Shown piece after piece: positions 56,424-64,000 of a DNA stretch of 64,000 nucleotides. The stretch is from an uncultured Bdellovibrionales bacterium (GTDB lineage: Bacteria; Bdellovibrionota; Bdellovibrionia; Bdellovibrionales; UBA1609), in NCBI GenBank assembly GCA_938002015.1, contig CALLAU010000022.1, forward strand, positions 22,870 through 86,869, in the 5' to 3' direction. Numbering within the stretch: position 1 is the stretch's first letter; the number at the start of each line of letters is the position of its first letter. A program made the translations under genes and the position numbers. The notes under the pieces are model-generated. The model worked only from the letters and a program-made list of their open reading frames with translations, was not told the origin of the DNA and ran no database searches.

Positions 56424-58304
56424 GTGAATTTAGTACGTGTTTTAATTATAGATGACTCTAGAGATTTCTCTTCTCATTTAAGCAGAGCCTTAGATGGTGG
56501 CAAAGTGAAAACTACTTGCGTTTCTCATGCAGATGAGGCGATCGAGGTGTGTAAAAGTCAAAAATTTCAACTCTTTTTAATTGACTGCATGCTTCCAAAA
56601 ATGAACGGTACCGAACTAGCAAAAAAACTCCACGAAATACAGCCTGATGCAAAAATTATTATGATGAGTGGTATTTTTAAGGACAACAGCTTTGCAAGTC
56701 AACTAAGAGCAGAGCCCCACATATCAGACTTCTTTGCTAAACCTTTTGAAGTTAAAGACGTTAAAGATTACATTCGTCGGACATGGTCAAATGTCGCCGT
56801 CTCGGAATTAAGCGATATGTACCCTTTCTTAAAAGTTTTTAACAATGCCAGCAGTGTTGTTAACTTCCTAGAAAAAACAGAGAGAATCAGCTCATACAGT
56901 TTACCAAAGATCTTAAGTTCACTTCTACAGTTTAACATCCATGGAACTCTAAACTTCAAAAGAGATGATATAGAAAAAGAAATCATCATATCTAATAAGA
57001 AAGTTGTCAGAGTTTCCTCAAATGACCACTCCTACCCTTTTGGTGAACTTCTTACTGAATTAGGGTTTATCAGTAAAGAAAATCTTGATGCTTTTTGCTC
57101 ATCTCCTGATTTTAACAAATCAGATCTTCCAATTGGAAAAAAACTTGAAAAATATAATTTAATAAGCCCACATGCCAGCACCATGGTTAACAAACATCAA
57201 ATGAAAATGAGGTTAACTGACCTTTTTGAGTCCGGTAATTTTAGTATGTCCTTTACTGAGCATGACATTAAGCCTGTTGATGACTCGCACTTTACTATGA
57301 GTGATATAGAAAAGCACACTGGCTTATGGGCCAAAAAACACATCGCACACACTTGGTTAGCCGAAGTTTTTGCTCATTTAAAAGATCAAAAACCTTTTAT
57401 TACTAATCACGACGAGCTTACTTCCGTTCATTTAGACAGAATCAGCTCCGGCTTAAAAGCTTCTAAAACTATTGAGCATGTTAACCCAGATCTTGAACCT
57501 ACAGAGCTTTATAAAAGTCTTTTCTACGCTTTTTCTCTTAATATCATAAGCCTTGGAACCGGAGCTGTTGAAGGAGCTGAGTACAACATAAGTCTCGATA
57601 TTGAGAGCCTTAAAAAACTACAAGCAAGTTTTGTTGACCAAGAGCCTTTTGCTATTTTAGGCGTAGAGCCAGATATCTCCGATAAAGACCTTCAAAAGAA
57701 ATATCACGCTATGGCAAAAAACTTACACCCTGATAAATTACCACTTAACATAAGTGATGAGCTAAAAGCACTTGCTGAAGACACTTTCTCAATAATAACT
57801 GAAGCTTTTAACAGTATCAAAACTCAAGAAACTCGAATGAAGTACATGGAAGATAAAAAGCAGAGTGAAGCTAATGAGTTTATGGACAATGAAACAGCTG
57901 TTGTTCAGGCAAAAAGCTTCTTACTTAAATCTAAATACAGCCAAGCTTTTAAAGCCCTAGATAATGAAACCCTTAAAAGTAAACCACCTTCATTGTTTAA
58001 CCTTTATTACTGCTGGGCTTGTATAAAGGCTCAAGGTAAGTCTGCAATAACAGATCAAGCAATAAAAGCCTTTAACTCTGAGCCTAGCTCGCTTAAGGAC
58101 TCCGTTGAGGGCTACTTTGTAAGGTCCCTCATCCTTTTACTTGATGATGATATCAGAGGTTTTGAGGAAATGGTCAAGATCTGCCTAAAAAAAGAGCCTT
58201 CGTTTCTTCCGGCCAGAAGAGAGCTTACAGTTATAAAATCAAAAGTAGAAGAGCAAAGTCAAAAAAGCACTGGTGGCTGGAGCCTATTTAAGAAGTCTTC
58301 TTAA
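56424..58304 (+). CDS. Response regulator with DUF4388-like region and J domain
   Basis: The receiver domain spans about 4-122: acidic pocket Asp10/Asp11, phospho-acceptor Asp54 (FLIDCMLPKMNG), Ser82 and Lys106 (AKPF). Residues ~155-300 look like a DUF4388 (PATAN-type) domain, with 'LQFNIHGTLNFKRDD' and 'FGELLTELGFIS'. A J domain is at about 407-475, with 'PFAILGVEP', the HPD motif (His435) and 'FSIITEAFNSI'. A helical TPR-like C-terminus ends the 626 residues. Such proteins are known in myxobacteria and Bdellovibrio and may feed signals to DnaK. The start is GTG. Confidence 0.85.
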   Translation: MNLVRVLIIDDSRDFSSHLSRALDGGKVKTTCVSHADEAIEVCKSQKFQLFLIDCMLPKMNGTELAKKLHEIQPDAKIIMMSGIFKDNSFASQLRAEPHISDFFAKPFEVKDVKDYIRRTWSNVAVSELSDMYPFLKVFNNASSVVNFLEKTERISSYSLPKILSSLLQFNIHGTLNFKRDDIEKEIIISNKKVVRVSSNDHSYPFGELLTELGFISKENLDAFCSSPDFNKSDLPIGKKLEKYNLISPHASTMVNKHQMKMRLTDLFESGNFSMSFTEHDIKPVDDSHFTMSDIEKHTGLWAKKHIAHTWLAEVFAHLKDQKPFITNHDELTSVHLDRISSGLKASKTIEHVNPDLEPTELYKSLFYAFSLNIISLGTGAVEGAEYNISLDIESLKKLQASFVDQEPFAILGVEPDISDKDLQKKYHAMAKNLHPDKLPLNISDELKALAEDTFSIITEAFNSIKTQETRMKYMEDKKQSEANEFMDNETAVVQAKSFLLKSKYSQAFKALDNETLKSKPPSLFNLYYCWACIKAQGKSAITDQAIKAFNSEPSSLKDSVEGYFVRSLILLLDDDIRGFEEMVKICLKKEPSFLPARRELTVIKSKVEEQSQKSTGGWSLFKKSS

Positions 58305-58343
58305 GAACTTACATCTTTAAAGTTTTTTATGTAATATATATGA

Positions 58344-59435
58344 GTGTTTCCATTTCTTGGCCTTAATTATGTTATTAAAAACCTCTTAGCACCTTTTTTA
58401 CTGTGTTTTATTGGGTTTTTCTCAATAATTATAATCTTTCAAGCTTTACAGATTGCAGATGTTCTCTTTCAGTCTAATGAATCTTTTTTTAATATTGTAG
58501 AACTCTTTGGGCTTTTAAGTATTGCCTACTTCCCTGTTATTATTCCTTTTTGCCTTTTATTTGGAATTCTCTTTGGCTATGGCAAAATGAGCTCTGATGC
58601 TGAACTGGCAGCTTTAAGTTCATTTGGAATATCAAAGCCTTTACTTGCACTACCTGCAGCAGGCCTTGCTCTTGTTATAACAGTTGTAAGTTTTGTATCT
58701 GTTCACTCGTGGGGGCCTAAAGCAAAAAATTTATCAAGACTCATGCAAACTAAAATCTCAAAACAAGTTGCCATGACCTCTTTTCAACCCGGTGTTTTTG
58801 TTGATACAACCATGGGTATTGTCTTTTACGCTGAAGATGAAGGAAAAGATCAATCGTTAAAAAATGTTTTTATGATTGATAAGACTAATCCTGATAAACC
58901 TTCTATTGTTTTCTCTAAAAGTGGAACTTTCTCTAAAGGCAAGGAAGATAATTTAGGAATTCTGCTTACTAAAGGAGAAATTCATCAGACCTTAAAAGAA
59001 AACCAACACATCACTGTAGGTTTTGAAGATTACCTTTTAAAACTATCTAATCAAAATAACGGGGTGCTTAAGAGAAACTCTATTGAGTCTTTTTCAACAG
59101 CAAACTTAAAAGTCCTACTTAAAGCTAAAAAGAAAAATAAAAGAGAAAATCTTATTAGAATTGAAATTCACAAAAGAACAGTTCTTTCTCTTATCTGTAT
59201 TTTCTTTGCTGCAATAGGAATTTTGTATGGACTACGCCTTCATAACAGAAGTTCAAGAGGAAGCGGTTTCTTTGTATCCCTCATTTTCTCAACTTTATTC
59301 TGGGCTCTCTTATTTATGTCTGAAAGCTTATCAAGAAAGTATGGCTCACCTTATATAATTTATATGCCCTGTGTAGTCTTTTTTATTGTTATTTTTTGTA
59401 TTCAAAAATGGAATAAGTTTAAATCCATTGTTTGA
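58344..59435 (+). CDS. LptF/LptG-family lipopolysaccharide export permease
   Basis: This YjgP/YjgQ-family permease of 363 residues has three helices at the N-terminus, a ~130-residue periplasmic beta-jellyroll-like region and three helices at the C-terminus. The segment 'FGILFGYGKMSSDAELAALSSFGIS' is the family signature. It moves LPS from the inner membrane to the LptA bridge with LptB. Only one gene of the LptF/LptG pair lies here. The GTG start follows the previous gene by 39 bp. The end overlaps dprA by 34 bp, convergently. Confidence 0.9.
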   Translation: MFPFLGLNYVIKNLLAPFLLCFIGFFSIIIIFQALQIADVLFQSNESFFNIVELFGLLSIAYFPVIIPFCLLFGILFGYGKMSSDAELAALSSFGISKPLLALPAAGLALVITVVSFVSVHSWGPKAKNLSRLMQTKISKQVAMTSFQPGVFVDTTMGIVFYAEDEGKDQSLKNVFMIDKTNPDKPSIVFSKSGTFSKGKEDNLGILLTKGEIHQTLKENQHITVGFEDYLLKLSNQNNGVLKRNSIESFSTANLKVLLKAKKKNKRENLIRIEIHKRTVLSLICIFFAAIGILYGLRLHNRSSRGSGFFVSLIFSTLFWALLFMSESLSRKYGSPYIIYMPCVVFFIVIFCIQKWNKFKSIV

Positions 59436-60220
59436 TAAGCTCCTTCTTCTATTAAACTTATGTTTCCTGAAAAACTATCATCCCATGGGCAACAGCTTAA
59501 AACCCAAACATCCTTACCTAAATCCGCTGCATACTTTGCTGTAACCATAGTTCCACTTTTTTTATGAGCTTGAAGGATAAGAGTTTTACTAGAAAGTCCT
59601 GCTAAGACTTCATTTCTAGGGTAAAAATTCATTTTCTTAACTTCTTGATAAGGAGAAAATGGAGATAAGAAAAGCACTTTCTTTTCTTTTAAATCATTTA
59701 AAAACCAGTTTTTTAAATTTTTTGGGTATGGTTTTAAAATCCCAGTTGGTAAAACAATTATTGTTCCTATTTTATTTCTAATCGCATTAATATGTATAGC
59801 TTGATCCACTCCCCTTGCACCACCAGAAACTAATACTCTATCTTCTTTTGTCTCCTGATCTCTTTTTAGCTTATAAAGATTTTCTTCAATCCAGATAGAT
59901 AAGCCTCTATTCATATCCCTGCTTCCAACAACAGAAAGTTTATTTAAAGAGCCTAAAAGACTTAAGTCTCCATATAAAGTTAAAACTAGTGGCGGAAAAC
60001 TTAGAGCCTTTAAATCTACTGGGTAGTTCTTTGATAAATATGTCACTACTGAATAGTTTTTAGACTTAAGTAAATCTCTAAGCACTTTTATTCTTTGCTT
60101 ATGGGTCTTGTATAGTTTTTGCACAAAAGGGCTAATAAGGCCTTTTTCTAGGTCTTCTTTTAACTTTATATATTCTAAGCGTTTTTCTATAAACCAAAAT
60201 AAGAAACAGTATTTCTCCAT
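59402..60220 (-). CDS. dprA: DNA-processing protein DprA
   Basis: The Rossmann-like DprA domain has 'LSVVGSRDMNRG', the phosphate-binding 'VLVSGGARGVDQAIHINAI', and 'NFYPRNEVLAGLSSKTLILQA', all family hallmarks. It loads RecA onto incoming single-stranded DNA in transformation. The protein is 272 residues; a C-terminal winged helix appears absent. It is downstream of the LysM gene (58 bp), and the ComEC gene is 2 kb away. The 3' end overlaps the convergent permease gene. Confidence 0.92.
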   Translation of the reverse strand: MEKYCFLFWFIEKRLEYIKLKEDLEKGLISPFVQKLYKTHKQRIKVLRDLLKSKNYSVVTYLSKNYPVDLKALSFPPLVLTLYGDLSLLGSLNKLSVVGSRDMNRGLSIWIEENLYKLKRDQETKEDRVLVSGGARGVDQAIHINAIRNKIGTIIVLPTGILKPYPKNLKNWFLNDLKEKKVLFLSPFSPYQEVKKMNFYPRNEVLAGLSSKTLILQAHKKSGTMVTAKYAADLGKDVWVLSCCPWDDSFSGNISLIEEGAYQTMDLNLFHF

Positions 60221-60278
60221 TTCTTATAAGTTGCAAAAAAGATAGGTTTATCAGGAATTAAATAGAAAGCTATTAGAC

Positions 60279-61586
60279 TTAGAAGTCGTTCCGTTCTCGG
60301 AAGTTAAGGTAATCTCCCGCACTAACCTCATCAACATTATCAACGAGAATGGCAGTTGCAACCTTATCTTCTAGATCAATCACCTTAGCAAGTGAAACAG
60401 GTAGGTTTTTAGCGTATTTAACACCAGGCTCTAAAACCTTAATACTTCTGTTAGTATAAACTAGGTAGAGCTTATCTAACTCGATATTAGCATTTCTTCC
60501 TTTACTTAGATAAACAATATCTCCTAAGCCTAAAACTCTTCTTCCGTATTCAAGCTCACCACCAATAACTTCAACTTCTTTTGCTGTAACAAGAGCTGTT
60601 GGGTACTCATTTCTTTCAATGCTGATATCTCTTAATGTGCCTCGATATAAATCATCACCTTTTGATATAAAATCAAAGCTCTCCACAACTTCAGCAAGAT
60701 ACCTTGATTTACCAAGGCTCTTATCCACCCTAACTATTCCCGTTCTTCTTATAAGGTATGTTCTTTGACCAACACCTGCCACATTTCTTTTAGATTCAGG
60801 GTTGTTAAAAGTGATTAAAGTTTCTCCAATATTAAGTTTATTTCTAGATTTTAAGATAATTGTTTCACCATAGTTAGCGTTTGCTCCACCGCGAAAGATC
60901 CCTCTTACCTTTCCTTCTGACTTTGGAATTTTAGTAGAGATGTATGATCTTGGTCTATAAACAAGGGGGTCTATGTACGAGCTTCTGATTTTAGCTTTAA
61001 CAGAGGAAATTGCTTTAAACTCTTCTCTTTCCGCTTTAATATCTGCAGCAAAGGAAGGCAGACTTGCTGGAAGTGGAATAGGTGGTCTATCTATAATTTT
61101 AGAAACCTCTTTAGGCTTTTCACTTGCCCCTTTAAGAAGGTCACTTGCACTTTGAGCCTGAACCGGTTTTTCTGCTTCAGTATCTGTTTTTTTATCTCCA
61201 ATAGATATCTCTGGAGCAAGTCCAATCGTTCCTTCCGTAAAAGAAATCACTCTCCCCTCATATATAAGGTGGGGGTTACCTAAACTTGAATTTATAGACC
61301 AAATTTTTGGCCAAAAATTTGGTGTCCCAAAAAGAGTTGCACTTATATCGTATAAATTATCCCCTCTTTGGATAACATAATCTTTTTCTACTCCTGTATT
61401 AGCTAGCAAAGCATCAAAACCATCAGTAGGTTCTGAGTAATACTTATTATAAAGGTTATGATAAAATTGTGCTTTTTTACTAACTTCTTGAGCAAAAACA
61501 GAGCTTAAAAAAAGCAAGTAAAGAGCCAAAGTTCTAAAAAAAAAAGCATTTAAACTGGTCAATTTAAAACTAGAAGTGTCGCCCAT
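60279..61586 (-). CDS. LysM-domain envelope protein
   Basis: Starting at ATG 61586 gives 435 residues; a TTG 16 codons earlier (61634) is rejected because a palindrome lies in between and a signal peptide follows the ATG closely. A signal peptide ends SSVFAQ. The LysM domain is near residues 60-115 of the chosen protein (YVIQRGDNLYDISATLFGTP...FWPKIWSINS), for peptidoglycan binding. The C-terminal ~240 residues hold repeated SH3-like beta units ('GETLITF', 'YLIRRTG', 'LYLVYTNR'). It precedes dprA on the same strand. Confidence 0.82.
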   Translation of the reverse strand: MGDTSSFKLTSLNAFFFRTLALYLLFLSSVFAQEVSKKAQFYHNLYNKYYSEPTDGFDALLANTGVEKDYVIQRGDNLYDISATLFGTPNFWPKIWSINSSLGNPHLIYEGRVISFTEGTIGLAPEISIGDKKTDTEAEKPVQAQSASDLLKGASEKPKEVSKIIDRPPIPLPASLPSFAADIKAEREEFKAISSVKAKIRSSYIDPLVYRPRSYISTKIPKSEGKVRGIFRGGANANYGETIILKSRNKLNIGETLITFNNPESKRNVAGVGQRTYLIRRTGIVRVDKSLGKSRYLAEVVESFDFISKGDDLYRGTLRDISIERNEYPTALVTAKEVEVIGGELEYGRRVLGLGDIVYLSKGRNANIELDKLYLVYTNRSIKVLEPGVKYAKNLPVSLAKVIDLEDKVATAILVDNVDEVSAGDYLNFRERNDF

Positions 61587-61595
61587 AGTAAAAAG

Positions 61596-61618
61596 TTTTC
61601 CACAATATTTGTGGAAAA
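61596..61618. promoter_or_regulatory. Perfect palindrome with DnaA-box-like halves
   Basis: TTTTCCACAA and its complement TTGTGGAAAA are separated by TAT. Each half contains TTTTCCACA, which fits the TTWTNCACA DnaA-box consensus. It lies 10 bp upstream of the LysM gene's ATG, in the region between lysM and comEC. It may be a regulator site or an RNA hairpin. Confidence 0.45.
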
Positions 61619-61833
61619 GGGCCTCTAGACCCAAAGGAACTGGACTTAGGGTGCGGTTTTAAGCCTATTGCGCTCTTTTTTTGCATTTATTTTTTTTTAA
61701 AAACCTGTTGCATTAACAAAAACTAGAGTTAGGCTAATCAGTTTTATTTTTATATCGGCTGAACCGGACACGGCACTAAAAACTTTTATTCCTAAAGCTC
61801 ACGTCTAAACTTGCTTCTAGATAAAAAGAACTG

Positions 61834-62685
61834 ATGGATCTACACCAAGCCTGCCAAGACCAACTTAACCACTACCTGACAATGGCTCTTGTCTGCGGCG
61901 CTAAAGTCCCAAAAGGTCATGATAAGACTTTACTGCAGTATTTCGGGCTCATTCATTTTCTTGTAATCTCAGGAGCCCATGTGCAGTTTATTCTTTATTT
62001 TTTTAAGTGGCTTGAGAACAACATATTGGTTCAAAAAACCTTAAACAACTATTTATATATCTTAACGACTATAAAGCTCTTAAGTCTTATTTTATTAAAC
62101 CTCTCAACAGCTTTTACAGCTCCTATAATGCGTGTCTCATCTTTTATGAGCACAAAGTACTTATTAAAAAAGGCAGGCCTTATTAAGCCTTCAAGAGCCT
62201 TATGCACGACTATAGTATTTATACTTATCTTCCCTATTGCAAAAGCTAAGAGCCAAGAGCTTTCCTTTATTTTAAGTCTAAGTTTTAGCCTGATATGCTC
62301 TATCTGCTATTCTAAAAACACTTTTAAATTTGCTCTTCTCATTTATATACTTTCACTTCCACTCTACCTTTGTCTCTTTTCTCCTCCACATATTTTAAGT
62401 ATCTTATTAAATCCACTTTTTAGCTTCTTAACAGCTTTCTTTCTTCTGCCTTTAAGTTTTTTAAGCCTTTTCTCAAACAGCCTTGAACTAATCGTTATAA
62501 ATATCTGGTGGAGCAGTTTAGACTTTCTCTCAAATATCACTATTTTTTTAAACTTAACCACAAACCTAGAAAGCAAATCTCCTAAAAGCCTTATTCTTTT
62601 TTGCTACCTCTATTTTTTTCTACTCTTATTTATTGAAACCTTTGGAAAACCATTTTGGATAAGAAAATCCTACTCTTTTTCATGA
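61834..62685 (+). CDS. comEC: Reduced ComEC/Rec2-type competence channel protein
   Basis: This polytopic protein of 283 residues has about eight hydrophobic segments. 'LIHFLVISGAHVQFILYF' matches the core competence-domain motif (hydrophobic-hydrophobic-S-G-x-H). 'FTAPIMRVSSFMSTKYLL' is the second family motif. ComEC passes one strand of DNA across the inner membrane. Usual ComEC proteins have ~700 residues with an OB-fold (DUF4131) and a metallo-beta-lactamase domain; both are absent. The next small gene overlaps by 31 bp. Confidence 0.82.
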   Translation: MDLHQACQDQLNHYLTMALVCGAKVPKGHDKTLLQYFGLIHFLVISGAHVQFILYFFKWLENNILVQKTLNNYLYILTTIKLLSLILLNLSTAFTAPIMRVSSFMSTKYLLKKAGLIKPSRALCTTIVFILIFPIAKAKSQELSFILSLSFSLICSICYSKNTFKFALLIYILSLPLYLCLFSPPHILSILLNPLFSFLTAFFLLPLSFLSLFSNSLELIVINIWWSSLDFLSNITIFLNLTTNLESKSPKSLILFCYLYFFLLLFIETFGKPFWIRKSYSFS

Positions 62686-62987
62686 TTTTATTAACATCAA
62701 GGGCCTTTAACGATCCTGATCAGCTTTTCTTTATAATAGAAAAACGCAGAAGCAGACTTATTATAAAAAAAGGGGAGAAGCAGTTTGATAAATGCTTTAT
62801 CAACAAAGAACAAATCGTAATATATAAAAGTAAAAACTGCTTTAAAGTATCAAAGCACATGCAAAATAAAAGCGCTCTTATCTTTACCTACTCAAAAAAA
62901 CAAAAATCAAACTTAAAAACAACCAAATATAATCAACTTATTTTAGTAATTAACATGAAGTCTTGGCATAAATTTTCTTTCTTTTAA
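62655..62987 (+). CDS. Small secreted-like protein overlapping comEC
   Basis: A TTG-initiated frame of 110 residues begins within the end of comEC (31-bp overlap). Its N-terminus is hydrophobic (LLFFMILLTSRAF), a likely signal or anchor. The rest is basic with two cysteines. No family is recognised. It may be a partner or a decayed part of the ComEC cassette. Coding status is moderate because the start is unusual and the gene is short. Confidence 0.4.
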   Translation: MDKKILLFFMILLTSRAFNDPDQLFFIIEKRRSRLIIKKGEKQFDKCFINKEQIVIYKSKNCFKVSKHMQNKSALIFTYSKKQKSNLKTTKYNQLILVINMKSWHKFSFF

Positions 62988-63113
62988 GAAAACTCAAGCT
63001 AACGTATATTTTTTAAAGACCATAAAGCTTTAAGGCTTTTCTAATACGCTTCAGTTGTCTAACTTTTTAAGAGAATTCATTGAACCTGAGTAAAATTAAA
63101 TTTTGATCAAGTA

Positions 63114-63677
63114 TTAAATGAGAGAGTGCTGAAGTTTGGAACTGAGCTCAATAGTCTTAAACAAAAAAGACAAAGCCAAAGATATTAAAAACGTTAATAC
63201 TAAGCCTAAAATTGCAAAGGGAATAATTACAAAAAATTCCATGGATACAATTTCAAACATACTGTCAATGTCACCAGATACACCTAAATAAAGTGATACA
63301 AATATTAATATTGAATTAATTGAAATACCAAATAGTCCAATTACAAAACAATTAGCAAATATATTTATGAAAGATCTATTTTTGGAAGTGTCTTTTCTAT
63401 CCAGATACCAGCTCAAAATAGATGTAGCAATTAGCCCAATAAGGCTTGAGGCGGCAAGTAAGTCTGAAACTAGCTCATAATTAAAGTTGTTAAGCGTCCT
63501 TGCGCTTTCTGGAGGAAAACCAAAGCCAGTAATTGCTATAAATAAAATAATTAAAAAATTTAAAACTGAGCCTGTAAGTAAAGTTCCACATAAGAATAAA
63601 TTATTATTAGTCATAGCTAGAGCTTTATACCCAAATTCAATTATTTTTTTACTCAGATTGCTTAATAAAGTTTTCAT
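63114..63677 (-). CDS. Polytopic membrane protein of unknown function
   Basis: The 187 residues contain about four hydrophobic segments (near 28-50, 70-90, 107-130 and 145-172). Charged loops are short. No motif is recognised. It is convergent with the small gene after comEC. Its upstream region of about 246 bp is AT-rich. Confidence 0.55.
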   Translation of the reverse strand: MKTLLSNLSKKIIEFGYKALAMTNNNLFLCGTLLTGSVLNFLIILFIAITGFGFPPESARTLNNFNYELVSDLLAASSLIGLIATSILSWYLDRKDTSKNRSFINIFANCFVIGLFGISINSILIFVSLYLGVSGDIDSMFEIVSMEFFVIIPFAILGLVLTFLISLALSFLFKTIELSSKLQHSLI

Positions 63678-63923
63678 GATTCTTTTTTACTATTAGTCAT
63701 ATAGTTTGTCATCAAAACCCAATCTTAAGAACGAATTTGTGTTCATAAAGGCGAATTAAAACCATCAGATAGTACAGAAACATAACCTTAAAAAAAAGCC
63801 TGCCTTTTGAATCAAAAAAAACAGCTGACAAGCCAATGTTCTAAAAATAAATAAAGTTTCTCTTATCTAAATCACCTTAAAAATCAAAGGTAATTTAGAA
63901 GTTATCTTTTTTTTCAGCACTCT
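63678..63923. other. Non-coding, AT-rich stretch
   Basis: No reading frame, RNA gene or strong hairpin was seen. It lies upstream of the minus-strand membrane protein and probably holds its promoter. Confidence 0.4.
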
Positions 63924-64000
63924 CTACATCATTTGATTTAAAGGCTTATAATCAAGACCTAAATCTTGAGCTACAGGCTCATAGCAAACACTTCCATTAT
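63924..64000 (-). CDS. Possible 3' end of a gene running off the window
   Basis: On the minus strand an open frame enters from the right edge and ends with TAG at 63924-63926, giving a C-terminus that ends in LNQMM. It is only 25 codons long, so it may be chance. No product can be named. Confidence 0.25.
   Translation of the reverse strand, partial: NGSVCYEPVAQDLGLDYKPLNQMM

Noticed and set aside
61587..61634. TTG start of the LysM gene
   Set aside because: The extension encodes the palindrome and adds residues before the signal peptide. The ATG fits better.
1..64000. tRNA, rRNA, CRISPR arrays, insertion sequences or prophage
   Set aside because: None was seen: no tRNA arms, no repeat-spacer pattern, no transposase or integrase motifs, and no phage structural genes.

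Overview
The window looks like the chromosome of an AT-rich, Gram-negative predatory bacterium of the Bdellovibrionota, most likely near Bacteriovorax/Halobacteriovorax. The evidence is the low G+C, the many TTG and GTG starts, a TIGR02147-type regulator, a GspN of the kind found in Bdellovibrio relatives, a receiver-DUF4388-J-domain protein, and many secreted proteins and lipoproteins of unknown function next to ordinary housekeeping genes. No rRNA, tRNA, CRISPR array, insertion sequence or prophage was seen. Genus placement is inference.

Layout. 1-7.5 kb: the end of an N-formylglutamate amidohydrolase-like gene, then a tight type II secretion operon (gspH, I, J, K, L, M, N). 7.7-16.3 kb: ssb, then accessory genes: a beta-barrel-like protein, a small protein with a secretin N-domain signature, a haem lipoprotein, secreted unknowns, a pterin dehydratase and a 1088-residue multidomain secreted protein. 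16.4-21.1 kb: dnaK and dnaJ (dnaJ upstream), a TPR protein and a type IV pilin. 21.2-25.7 kb: clpS-clpA, an HtpX-like protease and an EamA exporter. 25.7-30.3 kb: a chymotrypsin-fold lipoprotein, a LysR regulator coupled to a lytic transglycosylase, and a small lipoprotein. 30.3-34.7 kb: pheS-pheT-ihfA-merR on the minus strand. 34.8-42.1 kb: membrane and secreted unknowns, an RNA methyltransferase with an AlkB-like dioxygenase, a HI0933-type flavoprotein, a lysophospholipase-like hydrolase and a DEAD-box helicase. 42.2-48.6 kb: a TIGR02147 regulator with a secreted partner, a DUF885 lipoprotein and a subtilisin-PilZ fusion. 48.8-54.9 kb: ppiD divergent from mreC-mreD-mrdA-rodA. 55-64 kb: a membrane protein, thioredoxin, the receiver-J protein, an LptF/G permease, dprA, a LysM protein and a reduced ComEC.

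How the genes fit together. Three themes recur. The first is envelope building and export: T2SS, type IV pilin, the Rod/Mre elongation module, PpiD, LptF/G, LysM protein and SLT. The second is protein quality control: DnaK/J, ClpAS, HtpX, thioredoxin. The third is a large set of secreted hydrolases and unknowns that would suit a predator and could use the T2SS.

The strongest candidates for something undescribed are the subtilase-transmembrane-PilZ protein at 46.9-48.6 kb, which puts a periplasmic protease and a cytoplasmic c-di-GMP-type domain on one chain, and the 1088-residue protein at 13.0-16.3 kb, which combines a nucleotidyltransferase-like head, a possible ADP-ribosyltransferase-like segment, seven ~30-residue repeats and a duplicated C-terminal domain. 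Intrinsic terminators are clear behind many operons and support the transcription units given.
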